Assembly: GCA_002328865.1 (NCBI GenBank)
Contig: DCWO01000014.1
Location: 15,792-29,269 of the forward strand
Direction of reading: 5' to 3'
Origin: Dehalococcoidia bacterium UBA2160
Lineage (GTDB): Bacteria > Chloroflexota > Dehalococcoidia > Lucifugimonadales > UBA1123
DNA length: 13,478 nucleotides
Below, piece by piece: positions 1-5,739 of the stretch. The translations under genes and the position numbers were made by a program. The notes below the pieces were generated by a model. The model did not search any database and had not been told where the DNA came from. It saw nothing but the letters and a program-made list of their open reading frames with translations. The stretch's first letter is position 1; each line of letters starts with the position of its first letter.

Positions 1-363
1 GCCCTCGCCCCGGTGATGGCTAAAGTGATGCTGATCTCGGCGAGCATCACGATTGTGTTTGGCGTCATTCTGGTGCTGCGGCTCAGGTCAGGTAATCTGG
101 ACACGATCTTCGACACCGGATGGGGCTGGGCGATGTTGATCGGTTTCCTTGCGTCGATCGGCGCGTTCACGACGGGCCTGATGACGTCCGCCCTCGCCAA
201 ACGGATGGTCGCGCTCGGCGGAGCGATTGCTGGCCGAGCGCCCACTCCCGAAGAGGGCGCAGAGATGCAGAGCCTGTCAACGCGGCTGCCTCGCATCGGC
301 CGCGCAACCGCGGTGATGTCGCTCATCGCGATCGGCACGATGGCCGCCGCCCGGTTCGTCTAG
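1..363 (+). CDS. partial integral membrane protein, 5' end outside the window (DUF2269-like?)
   Basis: The reading frame is open from base 1 to the TAG at 361-363. It gives 120 residues with no stop upstream, so the true start probably lies before the window; a GTG/ATG pair at 13-18 is the only internal alternative. Three hydrophobic segments are visible at about residues 9-28, 43-65 and 102-120. An amphipathic stretch with PTPEEGAEMQ (about 80-90) lies between the last two, and the third segment ends almost at the C-terminus. This looks like the end of a small multi-pass membrane protein. The pattern recalls DUF2269-type proteins, but that is a weak impression and no catalytic motif is visible. 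It converges with the protease gene on the other strand, leaving a 58-bp gap (364-421) with no clear terminator. Confidence 0.7.
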   Translation, partial: ALAPVMAKVMLISASITIVFGVILVLRLRSGNLDTIFDTGWGWAMLIGFLASIGAFTTGLMTSALAKRMVALGGAIAGRAPTPEEGAEMQSLSTRLPRIGRATAVMSLIAIGTMAAARFV

Positions 364-421
364 CCACGGTCGCTGCCGGTCCTCTGCCGCGGTCAGCTCG
401 GATGCCTGCCAGGAATCGTCT

Positions 422-1849
422 TCATTGAGTAGTCATTTCAGTCCGGCGCGTGATCGATCGCCGCGCTAGGCAGGCGACTAGCAGCGACGCCAGCGCGAGG
501 AGCCCCCAGAACGTGAGACCAGGCACCTGCTTCGCGGACTGGACGGTGGTCGTGGCAGTCGCGGCGTTGTTGGACGACACTGGATCGGTCGAGCTGGCGG
601 CTACAGTTGCCTGGTTCGAGATGACGCCGGCCGTTGTGGTCGCGAGGGTCGTTTCGATTGTGACCGTCGTGCTGGCGTTGGCGGATAGCGTGCCAAGGTT
701 GCACACCGTGGTGGCGCCGGGATTGCAGGAGCCTTGGGTCGCGATTGCCGACGCAACAACCACACCCTGAGGCATCACGTCCGTCAGCACCACAGACGTC
801 GACGATGCGCCGCTGTTAGTGACAGTCAACGTGTAGGTCAGACTGCCTCCGGCCGGGACCGGGTCAGGCGTTGCTGTCTTCGTGACGGACAGGTCACCGC
901 CGAATATCCCGGCATGCGCGGTGATGAAGCCGGTGTACTGAGATACTCTGGTGTAGACGCCGGGCCGTTGCGGTAGTGCGCATCCGATGCCCCAGCTCAC
1001 GATGCCGGCCAGCCTCCAACCGCCCTGGCCGTCCGGAACGACCAGCGGGCCGCCGCTGTCTCCCTGGCAGGCGTCCAAGCCGCCCGAATCGAGGACACCG
1101 GCGCAGAGCATGTTGGATGTCACAGCGCCGTTCAACACTCCGGCGGCGTTGCAGGCGATGTTGGAGACCACAGGCGCCTCGACCTCTTGCAGCACGTCCG
1201 AGAGGCTGCCGCCTTCCGACAACAAACCCCATCCAAGCACGGTCGCAGTGGCTCCGGGAGCAGCCAGCGTCGAGAACGCGGGCGTCAGGGGGACGATCAG
1301 CCCGACCGACCCTCCTAGCGCAGCCGGCGCCGACAAACGCAACAGCGCGATGTCGTTGTCGAGTGTGACTGAGTCAAAGTCCGGGTGGACGACCGCGCTC
1401 ACCACGTTCGATGCGGCGCCCGTATTCGCGCTCAGCGTGGTGATGCCAGCCTGCACGTAGTAGACCGAGGTCGGCAGAGGGGCGCCATTGCCGGCGGTGA
1501 CGCAGTGGGCCGCGGTCACGACCCAGTCGGCAGTTATCAGCGAACCGCCGCAGAACTGCCCTTCGGCCGGCGTCGAACCCGAGACGACGATGGCGACCTG
1601 CCAGGGCCATTCAGCCGGGGCGGCTGCCTGCCCGCCGACGATCTGGGGTTGAGGCGCAACGCCCGGAACGGGGAGTGGGTCGTCGGCCCACGCCACGCGA
1701 ACGGCGATCACGGCAATGACGGCGGCCATCGCGACCGCCGACCGGCGCACGACCGTCAGCGTGCGCTGATCCGCGCGGAGTTTGCCATGAGGAACGTACG
1801 CAACCGGAGCGGAAATGTCGCGGTCACACTCGATCGAGGTTGACGGCAA
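422..1849 (-). CDS. secreted trypsin-like serine protease (S1) with DUF11 domain and C-terminal anchor/sorting tail
   Basis: A chymotrypsin-fold S1 peptidase, predicted to be exported. In the longest frame (475 aa, TTG start at 1849) the order is: signal peptide about residues 34-56 (RR, hydrophobic core, AWA/DD cleavage); mature start IVGG at 70; His115 in TAAHC; Asp166 in DNDIALL; Ser265 in GDSGGP. Asp259, six residues before the serine, matches trypsin Asp189 and implies Arg/Lys specificity. A DUF11 beta-sandwich repeat follows at about 319-436. The end (441-470) is VPGL..W, a hydrophobic helix and a basic tail. The start is uncertain: GTG at 1750 would place the signal peptide at the N-terminus and is as likely as TTG 1849; neither has a good Shine-Dalgarno. 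The residue before IVGG is Gln rather than the usual Lys/Arg, so activation may not be by trypsin-like cleavage. It lies just downstream of the cupin gene on the same strand. Confidence 0.9.
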   Translation of the reverse strand: MPSTSIECDRDISAPVAYVPHGKLRADQRTLTVVRRSAVAMAAVIAVIAVRVAWADDPLPVPGVAPQPQIVGGQAAAPAEWPWQVAIVVSGSTPAEGQFCGGSLITADWVVTAAHCVTAGNGAPLPTSVYYVQAGITTLSANTGAASNVVSAVVHPDFDSVTLDNDIALLRLSAPAALGGSVGLIVPLTPAFSTLAAPGATATVLGWGLLSEGGSLSDVLQEVEAPVVSNIACNAAGVLNGAVTSNMLCAGVLDSGGLDACQGDSGGPLVVPDGQGGWRLAGIVSWGIGCALPQRPGVYTRVSQYTGFITAHAGIFGGDLSVTKTATPDPVPAGGSLTYTLTVTNSGASSTSVVLTDVMPQGVVVASAIATQGSCNPGATTVCNLGTLSANASTTVTIETTLATTTAGVISNQATVAASSTDPVSSNNAATATTTVQSAKQVPGLTFWGLLALASLLVACLARRSITRRTEMTTQ

Positions 1850-1871
1850 CCTGCTGCTTACCGGACGCCGC

Positions 1872-2237
1872 CTAGTCGAACATCTCGGTCGTGCTGTCGG
1901 GCGTGGTCAAGGATATGTGAGAGAACGCGGACTCGTCGGTTGCGCCATGCCAGTGTTTCTCACCGGCCGGGATGAATGCCGTGTCGCCCGGACCCATCTC
2001 GATCTGCTCGGTTTCGTTGGCTACGTAGCCCTTGCCGTCGGTGGCGTAGAGAATCTGGTCGCTGGTGTGGGTGTGGAACTTGTTCTTGGCGCCCGCCGCG
2101 AAGTTCACCTGCGAGAAGCTGTAGTACTTGGTCTTGTCTCCGCCCACGATCGGCTGCCGGGTAACCTTGCCTCCATAAAACAAGGGGGCGTTTGACGCGT
2201 CTTCTTCAGGTACAGAGCCGTTCTTGATTACTTCCAT
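1872..2237 (-). CDS. small single-domain cupin protein
   Basis: A 121-aa protein with one cupin barrel. Cupin motif 1 is seen at residues 49-70 with His55 and His57 (FHTHTSDQ); the usual glutamate is Gln61. Motif 2 is at 84-98 (GDTAFIPAGEKHWHG) with His95 and a further His97. Three histidines suggest a bound divalent metal, but the Glu-to-Gln change means the coordination may be atypical. Such small cupins act as dioxygenases, isomerases or sugar/ligand-binding proteins; the substrate cannot be told from sequence. There is no signal peptide, so it is probably cytoplasmic. The ATG at 2237 is preceded by AAGGAGGACCTAA, a near-perfect Shine-Dalgarno, so the start is secure and translation is probably strong. 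The secreted protease follows after 22-121 nt depending on its start. Confidence 0.85.
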   Translation of the reverse strand: MEVIKNGSVPEEDASNAPLFYGGKVTRQPIVGGDKTKYYSFSQVNFAAGAKNKFHTHTSDQILYATDGKGYVANETEQIEMGPGDTAFIPAGEKHWHGATDESAFSHISLTTPDSTTEMFD

Positions 2238-2252
2238 TTAGGTCCTCCTTTT
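2235..2252 (-). promoter_or_regulatory. strong Shine-Dalgarno for the cupin gene
   Basis: Read on the minus strand, AAGGAGGACCTAA precedes the ATG. This is an almost full anti-16S match with ideal spacing and stands out against the weak sites of most genes here. Confidence 0.8.
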
Positions 2253-2362
2253 CGCCGTGGTCCGGCGCAACAACAATGTGAATATTCAAAACGATGCGGA
2301 CGACGGCCGCTTGCCCGTCCCGGTTGACTGGATCAATGTGATCGAAGGGTGATTGCCAGGGG

Positions 2363-2737
2363 TTAGGAGTCTCTGCCGTCTCGAGTCCGCAGGTGAGCGG
2401 CGCCTCGAAGATACACGTTGTTGATCTCCTGGGGAGACCGTTCGGTGTTGACCAGGACCATGACTCTAATGCACTTGGGTTGGCCGCCGGCGACGTCCAT
2501 CTCGTTGCTGCTCATGAGCGCAACATAGTCCCATCCGAGGTACTTTCTTGCCGCGGCGGCGGGGAACGACGCGTCCAGGTCTTTGGTCGTGGAAAAGGTC
2601 GCGGCGGCAATGTCGTCGACGTCGATGTCATTGGCCTCGACGAGCTTCTCCAGCATCTCTCGGGTGGCCTCTTGAATCGCGGCCTCGGTGTTCTCGTCAG
2701 CGGTCGTCGCGCCCCTAAATCCTCGGACCTTTGCCAT
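2363..2737 (-). CDS. aroH: chorismate mutase, monofunctional AroH type
   Basis: Converts chorismate to prephenate, the first step toward Phe and Tyr. The 124-aa length and the sequence match the Bacillus subtilis AroH trimeric fold: VRGFRGATT at 4-12, GWDYVALMSSNEMDV at 68-82, KCIRVM at 88-93 and VYLRGA at 108-113. The catalytic residues fall at Arg8, Glu79, Arg91 and Tyr109, each one position from B. subtilis Arg7, Glu78, Arg90 and Tyr108. The ATG at 2737 lies two bases after the trpA stop (TGAgtATG), so translation is probably coupled to trpA. There is no fused regulatory ACT or prephenate dehydratase domain, so feedback control of this step, if any, is not built into the protein. Confidence 0.95.
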   Translation of the reverse strand: MAKVRGFRGATTADENTEAAIQEATREMLEKLVEANDIDVDDIAAATFSTTKDLDASFPAAAARKYLGWDYVALMSSNEMDVAGGQPKCIRVMVLVNTERSPQEINNVYLRGAAHLRTRDGRDS

Positions 2738-2739
2738 AC

Positions 2740-3546
2740 TCAGTCACTCGTTCCGTTGAGTCCTTTTAAGCCCCGCACAAACTGGCGGGCCGTGTCCAAT
2801 GCAGCCCCGGCAGGTGATTTTGCGACAGCATCCAACAAGGCGCTCGCGACGATCACTCCATCGGCAAATTCGCTGATTTGCTCCACGTGCTCACGCTGGG
2901 AGACGCCGAAGCCGACGAGCACGGGAAGGTCCGTGTGCCGGCGTATTCTGCCCACTAGATCGGACACGCCCGACGACATCGAACTCCTGGCTCCAGTCAC
3001 TCCAGCGAGGCTCACGCAGTATATAAAGCCGGAAGCCCCTTTGCAAGACTCTTCGATCCGGGAGTCGGGCGACGTCGGGGCCAGCAAAGGGATCATGTGG
3101 ATGCCAGCGCGATTGCACGCGGCCCTGAAGTCGCCTGCCTCTTCAGTCGGCAGGTCGGGGACGATGATGCCGTCGAGTCCGGCGGACGATGCGTCGGCCA
3201 AGAACCGCTCCACGCCGTAGCGTAGAAATGGGTTGTAGTAGCCCATGAACACGAGCGGCGCCTCTACGCCGCTCGCCCGCAGCCGTGTCAGGAACTCGAT
3301 CGAAGACGCGACGTTGACGCCGTGCTTGAGAGCTTCGTAGCTGGTCATCTGTATGGTAGGGCCGTCCGCCAGCGGATCGCTGAACGGTATTCCCAGCTCC
3401 AACATGTCGCCGCCCGCGTCCAGCACCGTCTTGGCCAACGCCTCCGACGTCGGCACGTCCGGGAAGCCGACCGTGACGAACGGCGCCAGCGCCGATTGCC
3501 CGGCGGACCTGAGACGTTGAAACGTTGTGTCGATTCTATTGGGCAT
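2740..3546 (-). CDS. trpA: tryptophan synthase alpha chain
   Basis: Cleaves indole-3-glycerol phosphate to indole and glyceraldehyde-3-phosphate; indole is passed to TrpB. The 268-aa length is standard for the TIM-barrel family. Visible signatures: ELGIPFSDPLADGPTIQ at 50-66 with catalytic Glu50 and Asp61 (Salmonella Glu49/Asp60); PLVFMGYYNP at 97-106; the mobile loop GVTGARS at 182-188; and the phosphate-binding GFGVS (212-216) and VASAL (233-237). The ATG at 3546 has GGAGG seven bases upstream. aroH follows two bases after the stop. No trpB or other trp gene is in the window, so the beta subunit must be encoded elsewhere. A CPBP protease gene lies 159 bp upstream. Confidence 0.97.
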   Translation of the reverse strand: MPNRIDTTFQRLRSAGQSALAPFVTVGFPDVPTSEALAKTVLDAGGDMLELGIPFSDPLADGPTIQMTSYEALKHGVNVASSIEFLTRLRASGVEAPLVFMGYYNPFLRYGVERFLADASSAGLDGIIVPDLPTEEAGDFRAACNRAGIHMIPLLAPTSPDSRIEESCKGASGFIYCVSLAGVTGARSSMSSGVSDLVGRIRRHTDLPVLVGFGVSQREHVEQISEFADGVIVASALLDAVAKSPAGAALDTARQFVRGLKGLNGTSD

Positions 3547-3705
3547 TCTGATGCCTCCGGTTTTGAATGTTTTGGCGCCGAGGGGTCCGCTCGGCGATTG
3601 GCAGCGCTCGGCGGCACTTCGACAGGGTCATCGCGAACGAGTTGGTGGGGCGCCAGAATGCACCCGGACTCGCGGACGCGATCCAGCATATCATCGTACG
3701 AGCCA

Positions 3706-4446
3706 TCACGACCCCGTGGCGGCCAATGCCGCCACCACCGCCAACAGGTTCTGGGCCGAGTGGGCGGCCATCGGGACCCACAGCGACCGGCTCTTGACGT
3801 AGACGGCGCCCAGGATCAACCCGATGCCGAAGATCGGCAACACGGTGCTGATCGTCATGTGGGCAACGGAGAACAGGGCCGCGCTGACCACTACGCCCCA
3901 GACCGAGCCGTATCGGGACGCGATGCCCTGGAGCAGAAATCCTCGGAAGAAAATCTCCTCGGCTAGCGGCACCCATGTCGCCAGAGCCGCCGCGATCATC
4001 GTTTGTTGCAGCGCTCCACCGCCCAGCAGTTCGTCCGGTATCGGCTCCGGCGACAATCGATCGAGGCCCAGAGCGGTGGTTGTCGTAGCGTAGACTCCGG
4101 TGACCGCCATACTTCCCAGCAGCGCGGCGGGCGCCAACCAAGCCAGACGCAACGACCGTAGTCGCCGGAACCCAAGGATAGCCCAGCCAGTGGCATGCTT
4201 TCCGACGCCGAAGGTCCAGACGACGTAGAGCAGAATTGCTTCGGAGGCGAAAGCGAACCAGGGAGCGATTTGGAGCCGTTGATCTTCGTTCAGAAGCGTG
4301 GCGGCGAATCCCACCACCAACAAGAACGCCAGGAACGCTACGAAAACGACGCCCGTGGCGACCGCTGTGTCTTGGACGGACCACGGCACGCGGACGCTTC
4401 CAAGTTCCGGGGTCGTCTCCGCGTCCCAATCGCCTGTATCTCGCAT
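3706..4446 (-). CDS. CPBP family glutamic-type intramembrane protease
   Basis: A multi-pass membrane protein of the CPBP/Rce1-like (ABI, PF02517) family. The conserved motifs are EEIFFRG (EExxxR) at residues 163-169, FSVAH (FxxxH) at 192-196 with His196, and HSAQN (HxxxN) at 229-233, numbering from the ATG at 4446. These residues form the presumed active site. About six to seven hydrophobic segments fill the rest. I chose ATG 4446 (246 aa) because GAGGGA sits nine bases upstream. The frame stays open to 4524 and an ATG at 4467 is possible but has poorer spacing. The substrate is unknown; bacterial members act in peptide maturation, immunity to bacteriocins or membrane-protein turnover. The neighbours (a metallo-hydrolase upstream, trpA downstream) do not suggest a specific job. 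The TGA stop overlaps an ATG (TGATG). Confidence 0.88.
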   Translation of the reverse strand: MRDTGDWDAETTPELGSVRVPWSVQDTAVATGVVFVAFLAFLLVVGFAATLLNEDQRLQIAPWFAFASEAILLYVVWTFGVGKHATGWAILGFRRLRSLRLAWLAPAALLGSMAVTGVYATTTTALGLDRLSPEPIPDELLGGGALQQTMIAAALATWVPLAEEIFFRGFLLQGIASRYGSVWGVVVSAALFSVAHMTISTVLPIFGIGLILGAVYVKSRSLWVPMAAHSAQNLLAVVAALAATGS

Positions 4447-4475
4447 AGAAGCCGGTCCCTCGACCATCCCTCTCG

Positions 4476-4499
4476 CCCGCTTCACGACCGCGAAGCGGG
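4476..4499. repeat. 8-bp inverted repeat upstream of the CPBP protease gene
   Basis: CCCGCTTC at 4476-4483 and its exact complement GAAGCGGG at 4492-4499, separated by an 8-nt loop. It lies 30-53 bases before the chosen start at 4446. It has no T-tract on either strand, so it is not a classical terminator. It could be an operator, a 5' UTR hairpin, or a degenerate dispersed intergenic repeat. The 146-bp gap from 4447 to 4591 holds no other feature I can support. Confidence 0.55.
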
Positions 4500-4591
4500 G
4501 AAAGTGTGTAGCTGAGAGCCACACTCATCCCGACTCGTCGGAACCGGCATCGGGGCAAGACCCCTCCTCACCCCCAAAATTCCGCTGCCCG

Positions 4592-5242
4592 CTAGGACTT
4601 CAGCCATTCCACATCGCCGCTTAGGTCGGCGGGATGTTCTTTGGAAGCGAAAACTTCGTATTTGCCCCGTTCGGTTTTGAGGTCTCCGTCGTCACCGTGT
4701 CCGGCATAAATATGAACATCGTCGCCGAGCACGAACAGGCTCTGGGTGATGCTCCCGATCAACTGGTGCAGGTTCTCCGGCGACCCAGTCCTGCCGGGCC
4801 CGTTTGGGAACAGCGTATCGCCCGAGAACAGGTGGCCGGGCGTCGTGAAGCAGGTCGAGCCGGGTGTGTGGCCCGGGGTCGCGAGGGCGTTCAGGATAAT
4901 TGTGCCCGCCGTGACAGTGTCGCCGTCTTTGAGCAGTGTATCCGCCTGTTTGGATCGCTCCTTCAGCGCTTCGGCGTCCGGTCCCCCGATCGATACCGGA
5001 GCGTCGATGGCGGACGTGACCTCGTCGAAGCCCGCAAGGTGGTCGAAGTGGTTGTGTGTGATCAGAATGTGCCTGACGTCGGTCTGTTTCGCCGCCTCGA
5101 TCAGCGCGGCTGGGTCCTGCGGCGTGTCGATCAAGATGCTCCGGTTCGTCTCGGGACAGACGACCAGATAGGCGTTGTTGTCGTATGGTCCGCACTTGAT
5201 CTTGTGAATCGTAATCGAGCTGTCCTGAAAATGAGGTGGCAT
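4592..5242 (-). CDS. metallo-beta-lactamase-fold hydrolase, glyoxalase II-like
   Basis: A 216-aa cytoplasmic hydrolase of the MBL fold. Metal ligands are visible as THNHFDH at residues 62-68 (His63, His65, Asp67, His68), GHTPGS at 124-129 (His125), SGDTLF at 140-145 (Asp142) and AGHGDD at 180-185 (His182). This is the complete binuclear set, closest in style to the small glyoxalase II-like/YcbL group that hydrolyses thioesters such as S-lactoylglutathione or related conjugates. The actual substrate is not determined. I chose ATG 5242 because AGGAGA sits six bases upstream; a longer frame to 5290 starts inside the leader palindrome and is less likely. A strong promoter lies at 5306-5333. The CPBP protease follows after 145 bp. 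Confidence 0.9.
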   Translation of the reverse strand: MPPHFQDSSITIHKIKCGPYDNNAYLVVCPETNRSILIDTPQDPAALIEAAKQTDVRHILITHNHFDHLAGFDEVTSAIDAPVSIGGPDAEALKERSKQADTLLKDGDTVTAGTIILNALATPGHTPGSTCFTTPGHLFSGDTLFPNGPGRTGSPENLHQLIGSITQSLFVLGDDVHIYAGHGDDGDLKTERGKYEVFASKEHPADLSGDVEWLKS

Positions 5243-5271
5243 GGGCGTCTCCTGGCGATCCGTATCGGTGC

Positions 5272-5290
5272 ATGACGCCGATGGCGTCAT
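5272..5290. promoter_or_regulatory. perfect 8-bp palindrome in the leader of the MBL hydrolase gene
   Basis: ATGACGCC at 5272-5279 and GGCGTCAT at 5283-5290 are exact complements around a 3-nt spacer. The element lies between the predicted transcription start (near 5299) and the Shine-Dalgarno (5248-5253). It could be an operator for a dimeric repressor placed at about +10 to +28, or an mRNA hairpin in the 5' UTR. No T-tract follows it. Confidence 0.6.
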
Positions 5291-5305
5291 CCCCGGGTTT
5301 GTGTG

Positions 5306-5333
5306 ATTATAGCAACGGGGGACAGGGCGTCAA
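5306..5333 (-). promoter_or_regulatory. sigma70-type promoter of the MBL hydrolase gene
   Basis: On the minus strand, TTGACG (-35, 5328-5333) and a consensus TATAAT (-10, 5306-5311) are separated by 16 nt. An extended -10 TGC precedes the TATAAT. This is the best promoter match I see in the window. The predicted start is near 5299, which gives a leader of about 57 nt before ATG 5242. Confidence 0.8.
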
Positions 5334-5346
5334 GCGTACGGAGCAT

Positions 5347-5366
5347 GATTGGCGCGCTCACCAATC
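5347..5366. repeat. 6-bp inverted repeat in the divergent intergenic region
   Basis: GATTGG at 5347-5352 and CCAATC at 5361-5366 with an 8-nt spacer. It lies upstream of the -35 box of the MBL promoter and 39 nt before the plus-strand gene at 5405, so it could serve either direction. It is short enough to be chance. Confidence 0.35.
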
Positions 5367-5404
5367 GACGAATTCGGATAGCCATTCAGATGAGGTGCTG
5401 TCAG

Positions 5405-5677
5405 ATGGCGACAAGCGGGATAACGGTCAAACAAGACTCCGGCGGGAAGCGGGTCGAACTGCAATGCGAACACCGGAACGGTTTGCTATACGTCGTTCCA
5501 ACCGATACTAGCTGGGTGTGCTCGCCGGAACTGATGCACGCACACGCCCTCGCCGGTTTTTTTGGCGATCTTGTGGAGCTGGACGACCAGCGCACAAATG
5601 AAATCATGCAACGGTGGGGATTGTACTATCGCAGGCGGCCGAACCAGGCGGTCGAAAGCGAAGAAGGATCCGGGTAG
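5405..5677 (+). CDS. small hypothetical protein, 90 aa
   Basis: I do not recognise this protein. The frame runs 90 residues from ATG 5405, which has GAGGTG seven bases upstream; an earlier in-frame start at 5303 would run through the MBL promoter and is unlikely. The protein is soluble-looking and mixed in charge. It carries two cysteines (CEH near residue 21, VCSPE near 39), a central hydrophobic patch HAHALAGFFGDLVEL (about 45-59) and a basic C-terminal region with YYRRRP (about 76-81). There is no signal peptide or membrane helix. Third-position GC is lower than in the neighbouring genes, which may mean low expression or recent acquisition. It is transcribed divergently from the MBL gene and converges on the TPR gene. 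The good start site supports a real gene, but there is no family evidence. Confidence 0.55.
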   Translation: MATSGITVKQDSGGKRVELQCEHRNGLLYVVPTDTSWVCSPELMHAHALAGFFGDLVELDDQRTNEIMQRWGLYYRRRPNQAVESEEGSG

Positions 5678-5714
5678 GTTCCTGTTTTCGTGGTTTGCTC
5701 AGCGACGACGTGCG

Positions 5715-5731
5715 GTCGAGGGTCCTTCGAC
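5715..5731. repeat. short imperfect hairpin between convergent genes
   Basis: GTCGAGG and CCTTCGAC can pair (seven pairs including one G-T) around a 3-nt loop between the convergent 90-aa gene and the TPR gene. No clear T-run follows on either strand, so it may be a weak bidirectional terminator or a degenerate dispersed repeat. Confidence is low. Confidence 0.3.
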
Positions 5732-5739
5732 GGGCTGTT

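Noticed and set aside
2238..2362. Possible promoter or terminator between aroH and the cupin gene
   Set aside because: Only short AT-rich words (for example TATTCA) and a 4-bp inverted repeat are visible; no -35/-10 pair or stem with a T-run.
2393..3220. 275-aa plus-strand ORF opposite trpA and aroH
   Set aside because: Spans two well-identified genes on the other strand and has no recognisable domain.
3547..3705. trp leader/attenuator upstream of trpA
   Set aside because: The only Trp codons in an open frame are two, far apart, and no alternative hairpins with a U-run are visible.
3536..4558. 340-aa minus-strand ORF overlapping the CPBP gene
   Set aside because: It overlaps the CPBP protease in another frame, is arginine-rich and has no domain pattern, whereas the CPBP frame has all three catalytic motifs.
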